Positions 10,695-23,445 of a DNA stretch of 64,000 nucleotides are shown piece by piece (the first letter of the stretch is position 1; every line of letters starts with the position of its first letter). Under the pieces are notes generated by a model. The model saw only the letters and a program-made list of their open reading frames with translations, did no database searches and had not been told where the DNA came from. This DNA comes from Archivesica marissinica (Eukaryota; Mollusca; Bivalvia; Venerida; Vesicomyidae): positions 19,386,396-19,450,395 of the forward strand of contig CM026402.1 of assembly GCA_014843695.1 (NCBI GenBank). The letters run 5' to 3'. The position numbers were made by a program, and so were the translations under genes.

Positions 10695-12056
10695 CTACAA
10701 ATGACAGCATTATCTTCATGTCAACAAATGACAGCAGTATGTTCATGTCAACAAATGACAGCATTATCTTCATATCAACACATGACAGCATTATTTTCAT
10801 GTCAACAAATGACAGCATTAACTTCATGTCAACAAATGACAGTATTATCTTCATGTCAACAAATGACAGCATTATCTTCATATCAACACATGACAGCATT
10901 ATCTTCATGTCAACAAATGACAGTATTATCTTCATGTCAACAAATGACAGCAGTATGTTCATGTCAACAAATGACAGCATTATCTTCATATCAACACATG
11001 ACAGCATTATTTTCATGTCAACAAATGACAGCATTAACTTCATGTCAACAAATGACAGTATTATCTTCATGTCAACAAATGACAGCATTATCTTCATATC
11101 AACACATGACAGCATTATCTTCATGTCAACAAATGACAGTATTATCTTCATGTCAACAAATGACAGCAGTATGTTCATGTCAACAAATGACAGCATTATC
11201 TTCATATCAACACATGACAGCATTATTTTCATGTCAACAAATGACAGCATTATCTTCATGTCAACAAATGACAGCATTATCTTCATGTCAACAAATGACA
11301 GCATTATCTTCATGTCAACACATGACAGCATTATCTTCATGTCAACAAATGACAGCATTATCTTCATGTCAACAAATGACAGCATTATCTTCATGTCAAC
11401 ACATGACAGCATTATCTTCATGTCAACAAATGACAGCATTATCTTCATGTCAACAAATGACAGCATTATCTTCATGTCAACAAATGACAGCATTATCTTC
11501 ATGTCAACAAATGACAGCATTATCTTCATGTCAACAAATGACAGCATTATCTTCATGTCAACAAATGACAGCATTATCTTCATGTCAACAAATGACAGCA
11601 TTATCTTCATGTCAACAAATGACAGCATTATCTTCATGTCAACACATGACAGCATTATCTTCATGTCAACAAATGACAGCATTATCTTCATGTCAACAAA
11701 TGACAGCATTATCTTCATGTCAACAAATGACAGCATTATCTTCATGTCAACAAATGACAGCATTATCTTCATGTCAACAAATGACAGCATTATCTTCATG
11801 TCAACAAATGACAGCATTATCTTCATGTCAACAAATGACAGCATTATCTTCATGTCAACAAATGACAGCATTATCTTCATGTCAACAAATGACAGCATTA
11901 TCTTCATGTCAACAAATGACAGCATTATCTTCATGTCAACACATGACAGCATTATCTTCATGTCAACAAATGACAGCATTATCTTCATGTCAACAAATGA
12001 CAGCATTATCTTCATGTCAACAAATGACAGCATTATCTTCATGTCAACAAATGTTA
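10695..12056. repeat. 27-bp minisatellite abutting a splice acceptor
   Basis: About 50 units of ATGACAGCATTATCTTCATG + TCAACAA. The left third has a higher-order repeat of eight units (216 bp), marked by the variant CAGCAGTATGTTCATG near 10734, 10950 and 11166; the right two thirds are nearly uniform. On the minus strand each unit ends CTGTCATTTGTTGA, while the unit next to the exon ends CTGTCATTTGTAG. Confidence 0.95.
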
Positions 12057-12095
12057 ACTGAATTTCATTTCTGATATAATAATTTCTGAACAACA

Positions 12096-13052
12096 GTATA
12101 TATCAGTAATTTATGCACAGTATATATCAGTAATTTATGCACAGTATATATCAGTAATTTATGCACAGTATATATCAGTAATTTATGCACAGTATATATC
12201 AGTAATTTATGCACAGTATATCAGTAATTTATGCACAGTGTTTATCTGTAGTTTATGCACAGTATATATCAGTAATTTATGCACAGTATATATCAGTAAT
12301 TTATGCACAGTATATATCAGTAATTTATGCACAGTATATATCAGTAATTTATGCACAGTATATATCAGTAATTTATGCACAGTATATATCAGTAATTTAT
12401 GCACAGTATATATCAGTAATTTATGCACAGTGTTTATCTGTAGTTTATGCACAGTATATATCAGTAATTTATGCACAGTGTTTATCTGTAGTTTATGCAC
12501 AGTATATATCAGTAATTTATGCACAGTATATATCAGTAATTTATGCACAGTATATATCAGTAATTTATGCACAGTATATATCAGTAATTTATGCACAGTA
12601 TATATCAGTAATTTATGCACAGTATATATCAGTAATTTATGCACAGTATATATCAGTAATTTATGCACAGTGTTTATCTGTAGTTTATGCACAGTATATA
12701 TCAGTAATTTATGCACAGTATATATCAGTAATTTATGCACAGTATATATCAGTAATTTATGCACAGTGTTTATCTGTAGTTTATGTACAGTATATATCAG
12801 TAATTTATGCACAGTATATATCAGTAATTTATGCACAGTATATATCAGTAATTTATGCACAGTATATATCAGTAATTTATGCACAGTATATATCAGTAAT
12901 TTATGCACAGTGTTATCAGTAATTTATGCACAGTATATATCAGTAATTTATGCACAGTATATATCAGTAATTTATGCACAGTGTTTATCTGTAGTTTATG
13001 CACAGTATATATCAGTAATTTATGCACAGTATATATCAGTAATTTATGCACA
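12096..13052. repeat. 24-bp minisatellite running into the gap
   Basis: About 40 units of CAGTATATATCAGTAATTTA + TGCA, with an interspersed variant containing GTGTTTATCTGTAGTTTATG. It ends at the N run, so its true length is unknown. Confidence 0.95.
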
Positions 13053-14052
13053 NNNNNNNNNNNNNNNNNNNNNNNNNNNNNNNNNNNNNNNNNNNNNNNN
13101 NNNNNNNNNNNNNNNNNNNNNNNNNNNNNNNNNNNNNNNNNNNNNNNNNNNNNNNNNNNNNNNNNNNNNNNNNNNNNNNNNNNNNNNNNNNNNNNNNNNN
13201 NNNNNNNNNNNNNNNNNNNNNNNNNNNNNNNNNNNNNNNNNNNNNNNNNNNNNNNNNNNNNNNNNNNNNNNNNNNNNNNNNNNNNNNNNNNNNNNNNNNN
13301 NNNNNNNNNNNNNNNNNNNNNNNNNNNNNNNNNNNNNNNNNNNNNNNNNNNNNNNNNNNNNNNNNNNNNNNNNNNNNNNNNNNNNNNNNNNNNNNNNNNN
13401 NNNNNNNNNNNNNNNNNNNNNNNNNNNNNNNNNNNNNNNNNNNNNNNNNNNNNNNNNNNNNNNNNNNNNNNNNNNNNNNNNNNNNNNNNNNNNNNNNNNN
13501 NNNNNNNNNNNNNNNNNNNNNNNNNNNNNNNNNNNNNNNNNNNNNNNNNNNNNNNNNNNNNNNNNNNNNNNNNNNNNNNNNNNNNNNNNNNNNNNNNNNN
13601 NNNNNNNNNNNNNNNNNNNNNNNNNNNNNNNNNNNNNNNNNNNNNNNNNNNNNNNNNNNNNNNNNNNNNNNNNNNNNNNNNNNNNNNNNNNNNNNNNNNN
13701 NNNNNNNNNNNNNNNNNNNNNNNNNNNNNNNNNNNNNNNNNNNNNNNNNNNNNNNNNNNNNNNNNNNNNNNNNNNNNNNNNNNNNNNNNNNNNNNNNNNN
13801 NNNNNNNNNNNNNNNNNNNNNNNNNNNNNNNNNNNNNNNNNNNNNNNNNNNNNNNNNNNNNNNNNNNNNNNNNNNNNNNNNNNNNNNNNNNNNNNNNNNN
13901 NNNNNNNNNNNNNNNNNNNNNNNNNNNNNNNNNNNNNNNNNNNNNNNNNNNNNNNNNNNNNNNNNNNNNNNNNNNNNNNNNNNNNNNNNNNNNNNNNNNN
14001 NNNNNNNNNNNNNNNNNNNNNNNNNNNNNNNNNNNNNNNNNNNNNNNNNNNN
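13053..14052. other. Assembly gap of 1000 Ns
   Basis: Exactly 1000 Ns, a conventional placeholder length, between two different tandem arrays. The real distance is not known. Upstream exons of the DCX gene could be hidden here. Confidence 1.
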
Positions 14053-17000
14053 CTCATGGTAATGGATTCCACATTTCCTCCTCTCATCTCCCTCATGGTG
14101 ATGGATTCCACATTTCCTCTTCTCATCTCCCTCATGGTAATGGATTCCACATTTCCTCTTCTCATCTCCCTCATGGTGATGGATTCCACATTTCCTCCCC
14201 TCATCTCCCTCATGGTGATGGATTCCACATTTCCTCCTCTCATCTCCCCATGGTGATGGATTCCACATTTCCTCCTCTCATCTCCCTCATGGTGATGGAT
14301 TCCACATTTCCTCCTCTCATCTCCCTCATGGTGATGGATTCCACTTCTCATCTCCCTCATGGTAATGGATTCCACATTTCCTCCTCTCATCTCCCTCATG
14401 GTAATGGATTCCACATTTCCTCCTCTCATCTCCCTCATGGTAATGGATTCCACATTTCCTCTTCTCATCTCCCTCATGGTAATGGATTCCACATTTCCTC
14501 TTCTCATCTCCCTCATGGTAATGGATTCCACATTTCCTCTTCTCATCTCCCTCATGGTGATGGATTCCACATTTCCTCTTCTCATCTCCCTCATGGTGAT
14601 GGATTCCACATTTCCTCTTCTCATCTCCCTCATGGTAATGGATTCCACATTTCCTCCTCTCATCTCCCTCATGGTAATGGATTCCACATTTCCTCCTCTC
14701 ATCTCCCTCATGGTAATGGATTCCACATTTCCTCCTCTCATCTCCCGCATGGTGATGGATTCCACATTTCCTCCTCTCATCTCCCTCATGGTAATGGATT
14801 TCACATTTCCTCCTCTCATCTCCCTCATGGTAAAGGATTCCACTTCTCATCTCCCTCATGGTAATGGATTCCACATTTCCTCCTCTCATCTCCCTCATGG
14901 TAATGGATTCCACATTTCCTCCTCTCATCTCCCTCATGGTAAAGGATTCCACATTTCCTCTTCTCATCTCCCTCATGGTAATGGATTCCACATTTCCTCT
15001 TCTCATCTCCCTCATGGTAATGGATTCCACATTTCCTCTTCTCATCTCCCTCATGGTGATGGATTCCACATTTCCTCTTCTCATCTCCCTCATGGTAATG
15101 GATTCCACATTTCCTCTTCTCATCTCCCTCATGGTAATGGATTCCACATTTCCTGATTCCACATTTCCTCTCCATCTCCCTCATATGATGGATTCCACAT
15201 TCCTCTTCCTCATGGCAATGGATTCCACATTTCCTCTTCCTCATGGTAATGGATTCCACATTTCCTCATGGTAATGGATTCCACATTTCCTCCTCTCTCC
15301 CTCATGGTAATGGATTCCACATTTCCTCCTCCCTCATGTGATGGATTCCACATTTCCTCTCCCTCATGGCAATGGAATCCACATTTCCTTCTCTCTCCCT
15401 CATGGTAATGGATTCCACATTTCCTCCTCTCTCTCCCTCATGGTAATGGATTCCACATGTCCTCCTCTCTCCCTCATGGTAATGGATTCCACATTTCCTT
15501 CTCTCTCCCTCATGGTAATGGATTCCACATTTCCTCCTCCCTCATGGTGATGGATTCCACATTTCCTCCTCCCTCATGGTAATGGATTCCACATTTCCCC
15601 TCTCATCTCCCTCATGGTAATGGATTCCACATTTCCTCCTCTCATCTCCCTCATGGTAATGGATTCCACATTTCCTCCTCTCATCTCCCTCATGGTAATG
15701 GATTCCACATTTCCTCCTCTCACCCCCAAAAACCACCATCCCTCATGGTAATGGATTCCACATTTCTCCTCCATCTCCCTCATGGTAATGGATTCCACAT
15801 TTCCTCTTCTCATCTCCCTCATGGTAATGGATTCCACATTTCCTCTTCTCATCTTCCTCATGGTAATGGATTCCACATTTCCTCTTCTCATCTCCCTCAT
15901 GGTAATGGATTCCACATTTCCTCTTCTCATCTCCCTCATGGTAATGGATTCCACATTTCCTCTCCCTCATGGTAATGGATTCCACATTTCCTCCTCTCTC
16001 CCTCATGGTAATGGATTCCACATTTCCCTCTCCCTCATGGTAATGGATTCCACATTTCCTCTTCTCTCCCTCATGGTAATGGATTCCACATTTCCTCCTC
16101 TCCCTAATGGTAATGGATTCCACATTTCCTCCTCCATCTCCCTCATGGTAATGGATTCCACATTTCCTCTCCCTCATGGTGATGGATCACATTTCCTCTC
16201 AATCTCCCTCATGGTAATGGATTCCACATTTCCCTTCTCATCTCCCTCATGGTGATGGATTCCACATTTCCTCTTCTATCTCCCTCATGGTAATGGATTC
16301 CACATTTCCTCTCATCTCCCTCATGGTGATGGATTCCACATTCCTCTCCTCATGGTGATGGATTCCACATTTTCTTCTCATCTCCCTCATGGTGATGGAT
16401 TCCACATTTCCTCTTCTCATCTAACTCATGGTGATGGATTCCACATTTCCTCTTCTCATCTCCCTCATGGTAATGATTCCACATTTCCTCTTCTCATCTC
16501 CTCATGGTGATGGATTCCACATTTCCTCCTCCCTCAAAACCACACCCCCTCTCCCTCATGGTAATGGATTCCACATTTCCCCTCTCCCTCATGGTAATGG
16601 ATTCCACATTTCCTCTTCCATCTCCCTCATGGTAATGGATTCCACATTCCCTCCTCTCATCTCCCTCATGGTGATGGATTCCACATTTCCTCTCTCCCTC
16701 ATGGTAATGGATTCCACATTTCCTCTTCCATCTCCCTCATAGTGATGATTCCACATTTCCTCTTCCATCTCCCTCATATTAATGGATTCCACATTTCCTC
16801 TTCTCATCTCCCTCATGGTAATGGATTCCACATTTCCTCTTCTCATCTCCCTCATGGTGATGGATTCCACATTTCCTCTTCTCATCTCCCTCATGGTAAT
16901 GGATTCCACATTTCCTCTCCCTCATGGCGATGGATTCCACATTTCCTCTTCCTCATGGTAATGGATTCCACATTTCCTCTTCCTCATGGCGATGCATTCC

Positions 17001-19515
17001 ACATTTCATCTCCCTCATGGTAATGGATTCCACATTTCATCCTCTCATCTCCCTCATGGTAATGGATTCCACATTTCCTCTCCCTCATGGTGATGGATTC
17101 CACATTTCCTCTTCAATCTCCCTCATGGTAATGGATTCCACATTTCCCCTTCTCATCTCCCTCATGGTGATGGATTCCACATTTCCTCTTCTCATCTCCC
17201 TCATGGTAATGGATTCCACATTTCCTCCTCTCATCTCCCTCATGGTGATGGATTCCACATTTCCTCTCCCTCATGGTGATGGATTCCACATTTCCTCTTC
17301 TCATCTCCCTCATGGTGATGGATTCCACATTTCCTCTTCTCATCTTCCTCATGGTGATGGATTCCACATTTCCTCTTCTCATCTCCCTCATGGTAATGTA
17401 TTCCACATTTCCTCTTCTCATCTCCCTCATGGTGATGGATTCCACATTTCCTCTTCTCATCTCCCTCATGGTAATGGATTCCACATTTCCTCTTCTCATC
17501 TCCCTCATGGTGATGGATTCCACATTTCCTCTCCCTCATGGTAATGGATTCTACATTTCCTCCTTTCATCTCCCTCATGGTGATGGATTCCACATGTCCT
17601 CTTCTCATCTCCCTCATGGTGATGGATTCCACATTACCTCTTCTCATCTCCCTCATGGTACTGGATTCCACAATTCCTCCTCTCATCTCCCTCATGGTGA
17701 TGGATTCCACATTTCCTCTCCCTCATGGTGATGGATTCCACATTTCCTCCTTTCATCTCCCTCATGGTAATGGATTCCACATTTCCTCTTCAATCTCCCT
17801 CATGGTAATGGATTCCACATTTCCTCTTCTCATCTCCCTCATGGTGATGGATTCCACATTTCCTCTTCAATCTCCCTCATGGTAATGGATTCCACATTTC
17901 CTCTTCTCATCTCCCTCATGGTGATGGATTCCACATTTCCTCTTCTCATCTCCCTCATGGTAATGGATTCCACATTTCCTCCTCTCATCTCCCTCATGGT
18001 GATGGATTCCACATTTCCTCTTCTCATCTCCCTCATGGTAATGGATTCCACATTTCCTCTTCTCATCTCCCTCATGGTGATGGATTCCACATTTCCTCTC
18101 CCTCATGGTGATGGATTCCACATTTCCTCCCCCTCATGGTGATGGATTCCACATTTCCTCTTCTCATCTCCCTCATGGTAATGGATTCCACATTTCCTCC
18201 TCTCATCTCCCTCATGGTGATGGATTCCACATTTCCTCTTCTCATCTCCCTCATGGTAATGGATTCCACATTTCCTCTTCCATCTCCCTCATAGTGATGA
18301 TTCCACATTTCCTCTTCCATCTCCCTCATATTGATGGATTCCACATTTCCTCTTCCATCTCCCTCATGGCAATGGATTCCACATTTCCTCTTCTCATCTC
18401 CCTCATGGTAATGGATTCCACATTTCCTCCTCTCTCCCTCATGGTAATGGATTCCACATTTCCTCTTCCATCTCCCTCATGGTAATGGATTTCACATTCC
18501 GTCTTCTCATCTCCCTCATGGTGATGGATTCCACATTTCCTCTCTCCCTCATGGTAATGGATTCCACATTTCCTCTTCCATCTCCCTCATAGTGATGATT
18601 CCACATTTCCTCTTCCATCTCCCTCATATTGATGGATTCCACATTTCCTCTTCCATCTCCCTCATGGCAATGGATTCCACATTTCCTCTTCTCATCTCCC
18701 TCATGGTAATGGATTCCACATTTCCTCCTCTCTCCCTCATGGTAATGGATTCCACATTTCCTCTTCCATCTCCCTCATGGTAATGGATTTCACATTCCGT
18801 CTTCTCATCTCCCTCATGGTGATGGATTCCACATTTCCTCTCTCCCTCATGGTAATGGATTCCACATTTCCTCTTCCATCTCCCTCATAGTGATGATTCC
18901 ACATTTCCTCTTCCATCTCCCTCATATTGATGGATTCCACATTTCCTCTTCCATCTCCCTCATGGTAATGGATTCCACATTTCCTCTTCTCATCTCCCTC
19001 ATGGTGATGGATTCCACATTTCCTCTCCCTCATGGTAATGGATTCCACATTTCCTCCTCTCATCTCCCTCATGGTAATGGATTCCACATTTCCTCCTCTC
19101 ATCTCCCTCATGGTGATGGATTCCACATTTCCTCCTCTCATCTCCCTCATGGTAATGGATTCCACATTTCCTCCTCTCATCTCCCTCATGGTAATGGATT
19201 CCACATTTCCTCTTCTCATCTCCCTCATGGTAATGGATTCCACATTTCCTCCTCTCATCTCCCTCATGGTAAAGGATTCCACATTTCCTCTTCTCATCTC
19301 CCTCATGGTAATGGATTCCACATTTCCTCTTCTCATCTCCCTCATGGTGATGGATTCCACATTTCCTCTTCTCATCTCCCTCATGGCGATGGATTCCACA
19401 TTTCCTCTTCTCATCTCCCTCATGGTAATGGATTCCACATTTCCTCTTCTCATCTCCCTCATGGCGATGGATTCCACATTTCCTCTTCTCATCTCCCTCA
19501 TGGCGATGGATTCCA
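14053..19515 (+). repeat. 39-bp minisatellite derived from SINE-A
   Basis: Roughly 140 units of CTCATGGTAATGGATTCCAC + ATTTCCTCTTCTCATCTCC, with many shortened units between about 15160 and 16560 that lack the TTCTCAT part. The SINE-A body reads TTCCACGTTGCCTCTTCTCT followed by CTCCCTCGTGGCGATGGA and then TTCCA, so one unit equals the interval between two TTCCA motifs (38 bp in the SINE, 39 here). The last units near 19383, 19464 and 19501 keep the SINE form GGCGATGG. Confidence 0.93.
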
Positions 19516-19556
19516 TCGAGAGCCATCAAACTAATGTTTTACGAACTTGTAAACAA
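19500..19556 (+). mobile_element. SINE-A 3' remnant at the end of the 39-bp array
   Basis: GGCGATGGATTCCATCGAGAG followed by ACGAACTTGTAAACAAT lines up, with gaps, with the SINE-A tail (ATTCCATCAGG.. CTCGAGAGTG.. AGAACTTGTTTCGCAAT). It anchors the array to its parent element. Confidence 0.6.
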
Positions 19557-20598
19557 TAACTTTATATCAACTAAAGAGAAACGAAAGCGATGTATGAAAT
19601 ATATTTTTATTTGAAAATAACAGATATAATCCTACTTCAGGCTAAATACATCAATATAAAACATGAAGCAGTGTAACAGATGTGTTTAAAAATCAAAATA
19701 CCTACGTATCATGTACAGTACATGCCTAAAAGCAGGACGCACCATGTACAGTACATGCCTAAAAGCAGGACTACATGTATAATTGCACTTGGACTAATAC
19801 TGGTATAACCTGTACATGCATACAAATGCAAATACTACCAGATATAAACTGTTCATTTACTTCGTTGTTGAGGCAAACAAGATGTGCATCTTACTTGATA
19901 AATAAGCTAAAAGGGAAAGATATAATATTCTATCGTGTGTTACTTAATCAAGTATGTTGCCATGCCGACATGTCATAATTACTGTCACTTTTCACGATAG
20001 TTATAGTGCACCTATAAACTCTATTAAAACCGAATACTTCAACACACTATAATATGGTGTAAGGGAGACAATTCATTTTTAATAACAAATGGGTATTAGG
20101 TACAATTATTGATGAAGTTGTCTCCCTAGTATTTCATTCTTATCCTTTGTTTTATAATAATGTTTTGTTGCGGTAGATAATAACTTGCATTCTTGATCTA
20201 AACTCTATTTGACAGGCTATAAAATGATTAAATGAAGCAACAAATATATTTCCTACACATATCGGTACACTGGATAATGGTGCGGTTTACCTACACATAT
20301 CGGTACACTGGATAATGGTGCGGTTTAATCACCACAATGTGTCATGTGCTGCTTTATTCCACATCACTTTGTTGACTACTCTTGTTTATGAATAATCTAT
20401 TAACCACAGGGATGTGTGGTCTATTATGTCTAAGTCTAGAGCTGAACACGTTTGGGTTTTCAAAGCACACGACTGTAATGAATGGTTAAATCTACATGCC
20501 GACCATCGCTGGGTTAATTTCAGAATATCCATACCATAAAACATTTCGATAACATAAAAGTATAAGAATCAGATGTCAGAATCACTAATGTTACAAGT
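19557..20598. other. Intergenic or intronic DNA with two short direct repeats
   Basis: No supported exon. Two-copy direct repeats occur at 19709-19771 (CATGTACAGTACATGCCTAA) and 20254-20330 (ACATATCGGTACACTGGATA). Confidence 0.5.
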
Positions 20599-20765
20599 GG
20601 AAGTCGTGATAGCGTAGTGGTCACTTCAGGTGCGAAAATTCCACATTGCCTCTTCTCTCTCCCTCGTGGCGATGGATTCCATCTGGAATGAGGTCTCTAG
20701 AGTGATTAATATAAGTTGTAAGAACTTGTTTCGCAATCGAGCGTAAATAATTTTGTATAAGCTAA
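20599..20765 (+). mobile_element. SINE-A with internal deletion
   Basis: Head AAGTCGTGATAGCGTAGTGG joins directly to the body at GGTGCGAAAATTCCACATTG, so box B is missing. The tail AACTTGTTTCGCAATCGAGC is present. Confidence 0.85.
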
Positions 20766-21681
20766 TGTACACATACCGTTACATAGTTTTAATGAAACGT
20801 GCAGTATGACATAGTTTGGCAAGTTAATTTATACACAATATCGACCCATCATCTCTGGTCATCGATTCACTTTTTTAATAATACCGCTATAGCAACCACC
20901 ATGTGAAAGCACCTTAATAAAATATTTACAAGGTTTTGGGTAAGGCCATAGTAAACTGGGCAGCATCCCACCCTGATATTTACATCTGTCTGTAAAGTCT
21001 TTCCCAATATATCAATAAATATTTCCCCCGCATCGCAATCCTGATATTTCATCGAGTATCTTCTGCTAAGTGTCAGCACAGTCTTCAAATAGCCGAAAAA
21101 AACATTGGTGCACTTTCTCACATCCCAACCCCAAAGTGCTGCCCTTATCTCAAACTGCCAACCAACCCAAAACAGCTCCCTAGGGTTTTGATTGAAGACC
21201 AAACCTCAAACTATGCCAAAACTGCTGAGCCAATCTCTAACTGCAAACACAAACTTGAGACCAACCCTTAGACTACTGCACAAACTGTTGCGACAATCTC
21301 AAATTACTGTGCCAACCTTAAACTGCAATCCCAAACTGAAGCCCAACCCAAACTGCCATTCCCAACCCCAACCTGCCGTTGCAATTTTGGGGATTGGAGA
21401 CAGCTGCCACAACCCCAACTGGAAACTGATGCCCCAATCTCGGATACATTCCCCCAAGCTCATATACAGTGCACAGGGATAGCAGATATTGTAATGTAGA
21501 ATAAATAAATATTTACCTATATAAAGTAGAAACAGATATGCAACACACTTTGTATAGTAGTAATAGATGATAAATATGTCTTAATATTTGTATATTAAAA
21601 TACAATGCAATATACTAATAAATAATATAAAACAATCACAATACACAGGAAAGATATGCAGGACTAAATAACAGTAGTGCC
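20766..21681. other. No recognised gene; C/A-rich short repeats
   Basis: Around 21190-21420 the plus strand has irregular repeats of the type CAATCTCAAACTGC / CCCAACC. Open frames here lack paired splice sites or a family signature. Confidence 0.45.
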
Positions 21682-22345
21682 CATTGAACAAGAAATATGC
21701 CAGTCGAGGGTAGTGGATCATTATTGAACATGAAATATGCCAGTCGAGGGTGGATCATTATTGAACATGAAATATGCCAGTCGAGGGTAGTGGATCATTA
21801 TTGAACACGAAATATGCCAGTCGAGGGTAGTGGATCATTATTGAACACGAAATATGCCAGTCGAGGGTAGTGGATCATTATTGAACACGAAATATGCCAG
21901 TCGAGGGTAGTGGATCATTATTGAACATGAAATATGCCAGTCGAGGGTAGTGGATCATTATTGAACATGAAATATGCCAGTCGAGGGTAGTGGATCATTA
22001 TTGAACAGGAAATATGCCAGTCGAGGGTAGTGGATCATTATTGAACACGAAATATGCCAGTCGAGGGTAGTGGATCATTATTGAACATGAAATATGCCAG
22101 TCGAGGGTAGTGGATCATTATTGAACACGAAATATGCCAGTCGAGGGTAGTGGATCATTATTGAACATGAAATATGCCAGTCGAGGGTAGTGGATCATTA
22201 TTGAACAGGAAATATGCCAGTCGAGGGTAGTGGATCATTATTGAACACGAAATATGCCAGTCGAGGGTAGTGGATCATTATTGAACATGAAATATGCCAG
22301 TCGAGGGTAGTGGATCATTATTGAACATGAAATATGCCAGTCGAG
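21682..22345. repeat. 40-bp minisatellite
   Basis: About 16.5 units of GAAATATGCCAGTCGAGGGT + AGTGGATCATTATTGAACAT. Variation is mostly one base before GAAAT (ATG/ACG/AGG). It meets the next array at 22346 without a spacer. Confidence 0.96.
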
Positions 22346-23188
22346 ATGTGTATTTGCTAACCAGCAAACTGTTCACTGATGTGTATTTGCTAGACATAGA
22401 GAGCAAAGTGTTCACTGATGTGTATTTGCTAGAGAGCAAAGTGTTCACTGATGTGTATTTGCTAGAGAGAGAGAGCAAACTGTTCACTCATGTGTATTTG
22501 CTAGAGATAGAGAGCAAAGTGTTCACTGATGTGTATTTGCTAGAGATAGAGAGCAAACTGTTCACTGATGTGTATTTGCTAGAGATAGAGAGCAAACTGT
22601 TCACTGATGTGTATTTGCTAGAGATAGAGAGCAAAGTGTTCACTGATGTGTATTTGCTAGAGATAGAAAGCAAACTGTTCACTGATGTGTATTTGCTAGA
22701 GATAGAGAGCAAACTGTCCACTCATGTGTATTTGCTAGAGAGCAAACTGTTCACTGATGTGTATTTGCTAGAGATAGAGAGCAAACTGTTCACTGATGTG
22801 TATTTGCTAGAGATAGAGAGCAAACTGTTCACTGATGTGTATTTGCTAGAGATAGAGAGCAAAGTGTTCACTGATGTGTATTTGCTAGAGATAGAGAGCA
22901 AACTGTTCACTGATGTGTATTTGCTAGAGAGCAAACTGTTCACCGATGTGTATTTGCTAGAGATAGAGAACAAACTGTTCAATGATGTCTATTTGCTAGA
23001 GAGCAAACTGTTCACTGATGTGTATTTGCTAGAGAGCAAACTGTTCACTGATGTGTATTTGCTAGAGATAGAGAGCAAACTGTTCACTGATGTGTATTTG
23101 CTAGAGAGCAAACTGTTCAATGATGTGTATTTGCTAGAGATAGAGAGCAAAGTGTTCACTGACGTATATTTGCTAGAGAGTATAACAC
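22346..23188. repeat. 39/33-bp minisatellite
   Basis: Units of GATGTGTATTTGCTAGAGAT + AGAGAGCAAACTGTTCACT, mixed with 33-bp units lacking ATAGAG. Both lengths are multiples of three, so one plus-strand frame stays open for 303 codons as DVYLLEIESKLFT repeats. I regard that frame as incidental. Confidence 0.95.
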
Positions 23189-23445
23189 ATTTAATAGTGC
23201 AGTAAAATCAGTACATACAATACGAAAAGTCGCAATAGTCACATGAAAACCTCTCCCTCCTCCCTCCCTCTCGGGACATAGACAGATCTTTAAACAATTC
23301 AATGTGAGCTGTAACATTTACACAATATGGCAACATGCAGGCATAAAAATATTGCAACAAAATAAATTCTATAATATTGAGTAGGTACTATAAATATAAT
23401 TATAAATCAATACCGGTATGTTAAATTCCTACCTTTAAGAGCCTC

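Noticed and set aside
9055..12093. Open frames of 300 to 517 codons on both strands
   Set aside because: They are the 30-bp and 27-bp arrays read through; unit lengths divisible by three avoid stops, frames exist on both strands at once, and there is no start context, domain or splice structure.
12207..19559. Long frames with runs of unknown residues and HGNGFHISS or MVMDSTFP periods
   Set aside because: They read through the 24-bp and 39-bp arrays and the N gap; the 39-bp unit is a SINE fragment, not coding sequence.
20867..21202. 111-codon minus-strand frame
   Set aside because: No family signature, no convincing acceptor and donor pair in a fitting phase, and one side overlaps irregular C/A-rich repeats.
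22294..23205. 303-codon plus-strand frame with DVYLLEIESKLFT repeats
   Set aside because: The frame starts inside an unrelated 40-bp array and follows a 39/33-bp satellite. Stop-free reading is expected from unit lengths that are multiples of three.
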